Shown one piece after another: positions 60,508 through 64,000 of a stretch of 64,000 bases of DNA. Each line of letters opens with the position of its first letter. The first letter of the stretch is position 1. The stretch is from Streptomyces sp. S4.7 (lineage in GTDB: Bacteria > Actinomycetota > Actinomycetes > Streptomycetales > Streptomycetaceae): positions 3,596,001 through 3,660,000 of the forward strand of contig NZ_CP048397.1 of NCBI RefSeq assembly GCF_010384365.1. The letters are read 5' to 3'. The notes under the pieces were generated by a model. That model searched no databases, was not told the DNA's origin, and saw only the letters and a list, made by a program, of their open reading frames with translations. The position numbers and the translations under genes were made by a program.

Positions 60508-61051
60508 GGCTCCCACGCTAGGAGCGGGCCCCTCCCAGGGGATCGGCCCCAGGTCCCGAAGCTGCGTCCGCCTCAGGGAGTAGGGGGAGTACCGGCTCCA
60601 CCTCCTGAAGGTGGAGGAGCGGTGGACACTCGTCAGGGTCGGCATCCGAGGCGTGGGGCCGGTGTGGATCTTGATTCCCGCGTGGCGGGGCGGTCTTGAG
60701 CCCCTGTGGGGACGGGCCCCGCAGGTGGGAGCCGTGCGGGCCGCGCTCGCGAGGGCGGTGGTGTCGGAGCCGTACACCTTGACGAGGAGGGGGAGGCGCG
60801 GCGCGACGTGTACGACCAGGGGTGGCGACGGGGGGTGGTGACGCGGGAAGGGCGTACGCCTGTGGGCGGTCGGGCGCCGAGGGGGCGCGCACCGCACGGG
60901 TGGGCACCGCGGGGGCGTACACCGGAGGAGTGGGCACCGCGGGGGCGTGCACCGCATGGGCACATACGAGGACGGCCTGCGCCCCGGCACCGAAGTGCCG
61001 TCGCGCAGACCGTCGCTCACCCCTCAGCAAACTCCCCCGTCGGGCCGCGTA
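60508..61051. other. 544-base non-coding stretch with 30-bp direct repeat
   Basis: 60901-60930 and 60931-60960 are imperfect copies of a unit beginning TGGGCACCGCGGGGGCGT. An 8-bp hairpin (60596-60603 with 60609-60616) lies nearer the sigma gene. ORFs here are shadows of GC-rich composition. Confidence 0.6.
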
Positions 61052-61357
61052 TCACCAGAGGTTGACGAAGTTCACCGCGACATTCTCGTTGGACTGGTCG
61101 ATCACCGTGAAGCCGGATCCGTTCACGTTGGCGGTGTTGTTCTGGTTAGACGCACCGGCACCCGTAGCGACCTGCTGGGTGGTCGTCGAATTACCGGAAT
61201 TGTCATCACCGACGCCGCTGCCCACGATCGTGGCCACGCTGGCGTTCGATCCGTCGTCCGCGAAGTCGTCGGCCGACGCCGAGGTGGTGAAGAGGGCCGC
61301 GGCGAGGGGCAGGGCGGCGACGGCGGCGAAGACGCGGGCGGTACGGAAGCTTGCCAT
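61052..61357 (-). CDS. Small secreted N/Q/T-rich protein
   Basis: A 101-residue precursor. The signal peptide (FRTARVFAAVAALPLAAALF, cleavage after ASA near 29) precedes a 72-residue mature part rich in Asn, Ser, Thr, Gly: VATIVGSGVGDDNSGN, STTTQQVATGAG, SNQNNTANVNG, and VIDQSNENVAVNFVNLW. It lacks cysteines. The repeated short Q/N segments resemble surface-assembling or curli-like proteins, but it is neither a chaplin nor a rodlin by sequence. GGAGG precedes the ATG. Confidence 0.78.
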   Translation of the reverse strand: MASFRTARVFAAVAALPLAAALFTTSASADDFADDGSNASVATIVGSGVGDDNSGNSTTTQQVATGAGASNQNNTANVNGSGFTVIDQSNENVAVNFVNLW

Positions 61358-61687
61358 GTCAGTTCCTCCAGGAACGAGATCTTCGTGAACGAGAAGTACG
61401 GCTTCTGTCCGGGCAGTTGGCCAGCCGCCCCGACGTTGTGCTCGACGTCGCGGATCAAGACTTGCCCACCGAATCCCTGGCGAACCAGCCCCGAGAGGGT
61501 TATTCCCTCGCAAGCGTGATGACAAGTCGATAAACCCCCTTCCTGACATCAACAGGCCAGTTCGGCTCGTATCGACCCGTACGGATCACATCGCGACCCG
61601 CCCCCCGCAAGGGGCGAAGCGTTTCGGCACGCTTTCGGCCAATCTTTCCCACTCCCGTTATTCGAATATTAGTGCGAACATGGATCC
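61358..61687. other. 330-base divergent intergenic region
   Basis: No gene is supported. TATTAG at 61669-61674, 13 bases before the primase-polymerase ATG, is a possible -10 element. The leftward secreted protein should have its promoter at 61400-61550. Confidence 0.5.
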
Positions 61688-62689
61688 ATGGCCATCACAG
61701 CCCCGCACTCGACCACCCTGGCCCTCGCTCACGCCCTCTCCGCCGCCGAGAGCGGCTTCCCCGTCATCCCGCTCTCCCCCAGCAAGCTCCCCGCACTGCG
61801 CTCACCACACCGGAACGAGCCCGGTTCAGGGGCGACCAGCGGACAGCGCGCGGGCGGGCCGGGCATGTGCCGCGGGGAGTGCGGCCTGCCGGGTCACGGC
61901 GTGCACGACGCCACGACCGACCCCGCCGCCGTACGGGCGCTGTTCGCCGCCGCGCCCTGGGCGACGGGTTACGGCATCGCCTGCGGACGGGCTCCGCACC
62001 ATCTGATCGGCGTCGACCTGGACGTGACGCCGACGACCGCAGCGTCGGCGCACAGCCGTGCGGGCGACCACGCGGGCGACCACGCGGGCGACCACGCGGG
62101 CGGCTCGAACAGCGCACCGGACCCGACCCCGGATTCGGTCGCCGCGCTCCAGCAGCTCGCCTTCCAGCACCTGTTCACGCTGCCGGAGACCGTGGTCGTG
62201 CTCACCCCGAGCGGTGGCCGGCACATCTGGCTGTCGGGTCCATCCGGGATCACCGTCCCCAACTCTGCGGGGCGCCTGGCACCCGGCATCGACGTACGGG
62301 GCGCGGGCGGCTATCTCGTCGGTCCCGGCTCCGTCACCGCCCGGGGCGCGTACCGCCTCGCCCCCGGCTCCGCCGGACTCACCCCCGCGCCCTGCCCGCG
62401 CGCCCTGCTGCGCCTGCTCACGCCCCCCGAGCGCGGGCGCCACTCGGGGCCGGGAGGGCACCGGGGCCGCCCGGCGCAGGGGCACGGCCTCGTCCAGTTC
62501 GTACTCGCCGCGCACGCGGGCCAGCGCAACACCCGGCTGTTGTGGGCGGCCTGCCGGGCGTACGAGCACGGCTTCGGCGACTCCCTCCTGGAGACGCTCG
62601 TCGACGCCGCCGTACGGACGGGCCTGACCGAACGCGAGGCGCGCGCGACGATCGCGTCGGCGTCCCGCCTGACGGCGGGACCGGCGTAG
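61688..62689 (+). CDS. Chromosomal bifunctional DNA primase/polymerase-like protein
   Basis: A 333-residue prim-pol-domain protein. ALSAAESGFPVIPLSPSKLP, Cys-rich GMCRGECGLPGHGVHDATTDP, catalytic D110 and D112 (LIGVDLDVTP), TPSGGRHIW and GIDVRGAGGYLVGPGS are all present. A repeated GDHA tetrapeptide (three 12-bp repeats, 62064-62100) inserts after the DxD motif. It is not accompanied by any mobile-element gene, so it looks like a resident relative of plasmid initiators. A role in DNA repair or defence is possible but not shown. Confidence 0.88.
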   Translation: MAITAPHSTTLALAHALSAAESGFPVIPLSPSKLPALRSPHRNEPGSGATSGQRAGGPGMCRGECGLPGHGVHDATTDPAAVRALFAAAPWATGYGIACGRAPHHLIGVDLDVTPTTAASAHSRAGDHAGDHAGDHAGGSNSAPDPTPDSVAALQQLAFQHLFTLPETVVVLTPSGGRHIWLSGPSGITVPNSAGRLAPGIDVRGAGGYLVGPGSVTARGAYRLAPGSAGLTPAPCPRALLRLLTPPERGRHSGPGGHRGRPAQGHGLVQFVLAAHAGQRNTRLLWAACRAYEHGFGDSLLETLVDAAVRTGLTEREARATIASASRLTAGPA

Positions 62690-62706
62690 GTCCGTATACG
62701 CGGGAA

Positions 62707-62739
62707 GGGCGTTCACCGGCGTCGTGCCGGCGAACGCCC
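62707..62739. terminator. Bidirectional terminator
   Basis: GGGCGTTC-A-CCGGC pairs with GCCGG-C-GAACGCCC (one internal mismatch) between two convergent genes. Confidence 0.75.
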
Positions 62740-62754
62740 CTCCGTCTTCCGCGC

Positions 62755-63681
62755 TTACAGCACGTCGATGCTCAACGTGGCCCTGTTGTTGGTCTTGTTG
62801 GTGTCGTAGACGGGCTCGATGTCGTAGTTGGAGGTGGCCTTGACCTCGCCCGACGTGTCCGTCCGCCGCCCCTTGTCGATCCTCAGGACGAAGGCGAACG
62901 CCTCGGTCTCACCGACCTCCAGGGTGTAGTCGTCCTCCTGGCAGACGTACTTCGGGTGTCCCGGCTCCGAGGGGCCGGTCGGTCCGTCGATCCCGAACGG
63001 CTTGCACTCCGCGGGGACTTCGACGGCCTTCGTGCCCTTGGGGACGTTCACGAGGAGCGCCGGGTGGTCGTCGCTCTCGTTGTTCTGGATCCAGCCCGGT
63101 CCGTCGTTGCGGATCGAGGGCGTGACGATGACCTCGCTGCCGGACTTCCCCTTGGCCTGGTCCCCCGTGGCGACGAGGTCGGCCGAGTTGTCGGTGTCCA
63201 GCGCGAGGCGGCGGTGGGCCTCGTCGTAGCCCTCCCCCGGGTCGTCACCGGTACGGCTCGTGCCGTACTCGACGACCTCCATCAGCGCCTTCTTCAGCAC
63301 CGTGAACCTGACCGGCACCGTGTAGCTCTCACCCGGCGCGATGCCGACGTCCAGCTCGCACACGGCCTGCTTGATCTTGTCCCCCACAGTCGAGTACGTA
63401 CAGCCGTCGACGGGCCGGGTGAAGGCCAGTCCGCGGGTGAGCCGCACCCGGAAGGTGACACCGTCCGTGGCGGCGGTGCCGTTGTTGGTGAGCTTGACGG
63501 AGTCGTCGCGGACCTCGCCGGGCCTGAGCTGATTCCCCGACAGCTCGGACACGGTCAGATCCGGCGCGACGGGCTCGTCCGCATGGGCGCCGGGGGCGAG
63601 GGCGAGCGGGAGGGCCGCGGCGACCGCGACGGCGGCCACCGTTGTCGATGTCAGGCGCGAGAGGCGCTTGTGCTGGCGCAC
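62755..63681 (-). CDS. Secreted protein with DUF11-like beta domains
   Basis: A 308-residue exported protein. The signal peptide (LTSTTVAAVAVAAALPLALA, cleavage after AHA near 35) precedes beta-rich domains of the type found in DUF11/CARDB surface proteins: DLTVSELSGNQLRPGEVRDDSVKLTNNGTAATDGVTFRV in two parts, and a second (VIVTPSIRNDGPGWIQNNESDDHPALLV). No enzyme motif is seen. GTG at 63681 has AGGAG upstream. Confidence 0.78.
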   Translation of the reverse strand: MRQHKRLSRLTSTTVAAVAVAAALPLALAPGAHADEPVAPDLTVSELSGNQLRPGEVRDDSVKLTNNGTAATDGVTFRVRLTRGLAFTRPVDGCTYSTVGDKIKQAVCELDVGIAPGESYTVPVRFTVLKKALMEVVEYGTSRTGDDPGEGYDEAHRRLALDTDNSADLVATGDQAKGKSGSEVIVTPSIRNDGPGWIQNNESDDHPALLVNVPKGTKAVEVPAECKPFGIDGPTGPSEPGHPKYVCQEDDYTLEVGETEAFAFVLRIDKGRRTDTSGEVKATSNYDIEPVYDTNKTNNRATLSIDVL

Positions 63682-63816
63682 GGTGAGTCTCCTCGAACGT
63701 ACGGAAGCGGGACGGCGTGTCCCACTGGTCACCTGCTAGACACCGCAATTCCAGGCCTGGTTGTGCGTCGGGTTGTGGAGGATCCATGACCGGGCCGGGG
63801 GCGCCGGGACGGCGGC

Positions 63817-63862
63817 GCGCGCCGGCGTCCGCCCTCACTTCGAAGGGCGAACGCCGGCGCGC
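63817..63862. terminator. 19-bp stem terminator of the lamin-tail gene
   Basis: 63817-63835 pairs with 63844-63862 with one mismatch and an 8-nt loop, just after the leftward stop. Confidence 0.75.
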
Positions 63863-63868
63863 CTCGGA

Positions 63869-64000
63869 TCAGCAGACCTTGTAGTCGACCCGTGTCGAGT
63901 TGTACGAACAGGTGTCCACCGTGGCGCCGTTGGACTTCTTGAGCGTCGCCTTGTCGCGGTCGTTGTTCCAGACGTACGCGGCGCGCCCCTGGTAGCGGTT
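63869..64000 (-). CDS. Lamin-tail-domain secreted protein, C-terminal part
   Basis: The last 43 codons of a protein ending YQGRAAYVWNNDRDKATLKK, NGATVDTCSYNSTRVDYKVC. This is the end of the lamin tail domain (LTD) as found in many secreted Streptomyces proteins. The N-terminal part is outside the window. Confidence 0.78.
   Translation of the reverse strand, partial: NRYQGRAAYVWNNDRDKATLKKSNGATVDTCSYNSTRVDYKVC

Noticed and set aside
62059..62105. Three 12-bp repeats (GCGGGCGACCAC)
   Set aside because: In-frame expansion of a GDHA peptide within the primase-polymerase gene, not an independent element.

Overview
The window is high-GC DNA with dense GC-biased third positions, frequent GTG starts and many four-base start/stop overlaps. 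Gene families such as tRNA-deaminase-associated protein, an SSI-type protease inhibitor, paired SigB-type sigma factors, DUF5819/HTTM and lamin-tail proteins point to a Streptomyces chromosome. The order upp, small protein, deaminase-associated protein, tadA, (tRNA-Ser), Dabb, paired sigma factors resembles the upp-to-sigF/sigN region of Streptomyces coelicolor, from memory.

Layout. 1-4.4 kb is core chromosome: the end of a secreted M28 aminopeptidase, two small or envelope genes, upp, and the tadA operon beside tRNA-Ser(CGA). 4429-22447 is an integrated, apparently intact actinomycete integrative and conjugative element (AICE) of about 18.0 kb in the 3' half of that tRNA, bounded by a perfect 58-bp direct repeat. 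From left to right it holds integrase and excisionase; a strikingly symmetric iteron field (6111-6389); a replication operon (DUF3987 protein, small zinc protein, primase-polymerase, TGT-like protein, cytosine methylase); a transfer block (FtsK/TraB-like translocase, Spd-like membrane proteins, RRQRL zinc protein, DUF2637 protein); a divergent control region with palindromes; a DUF5919 regulator with a Nudix protein; an HD-GntR pair; and, against attR, a two-gene AT-richer cargo with a PD-(D/E)XK-like nuclease that I cannot assign to a known system.

22.5-44.4 kb returns to chromosome: a secreted discoidin/beta-helix protein, small membrane and Dabb proteins, two SigB-type sigma factors, a MarR-MFS-YceI-F420 cluster whose MFS and YceI proteins share carboxypeptidase-regulatory-like domains, a TetR regulator, a response regulator-histidine kinase-GT2/GtrA-GT39 operon, and assorted enzymes.

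44.4-58.1 kb is more mobile in character. Two different IS481-type transposase genes each abut the 3' end of a small stress or redox gene pair (NmrA/HxlR; MarR/SnoaL-like). Between them are an ice-binding-like protein with a repetitive tail, a DUF5819-HTTM pair, tRNA-Arg(ACG), tRNA-Ser(GCT), an SSI inhibitor and a giant PAS protein whose kinase core looks catalytically dead.

58.1-64 kb holds an acyl-CoA synthetase, a SigE-family sigma factor, a small secreted N/Q-rich protein, a chromosomal primase-polymerase homologue, a secreted repeat-type protein and the end of a lamin-tail-domain protein.

Everything here is read by eye. Domain names rest on recognised motifs and family memory, not on database searches.
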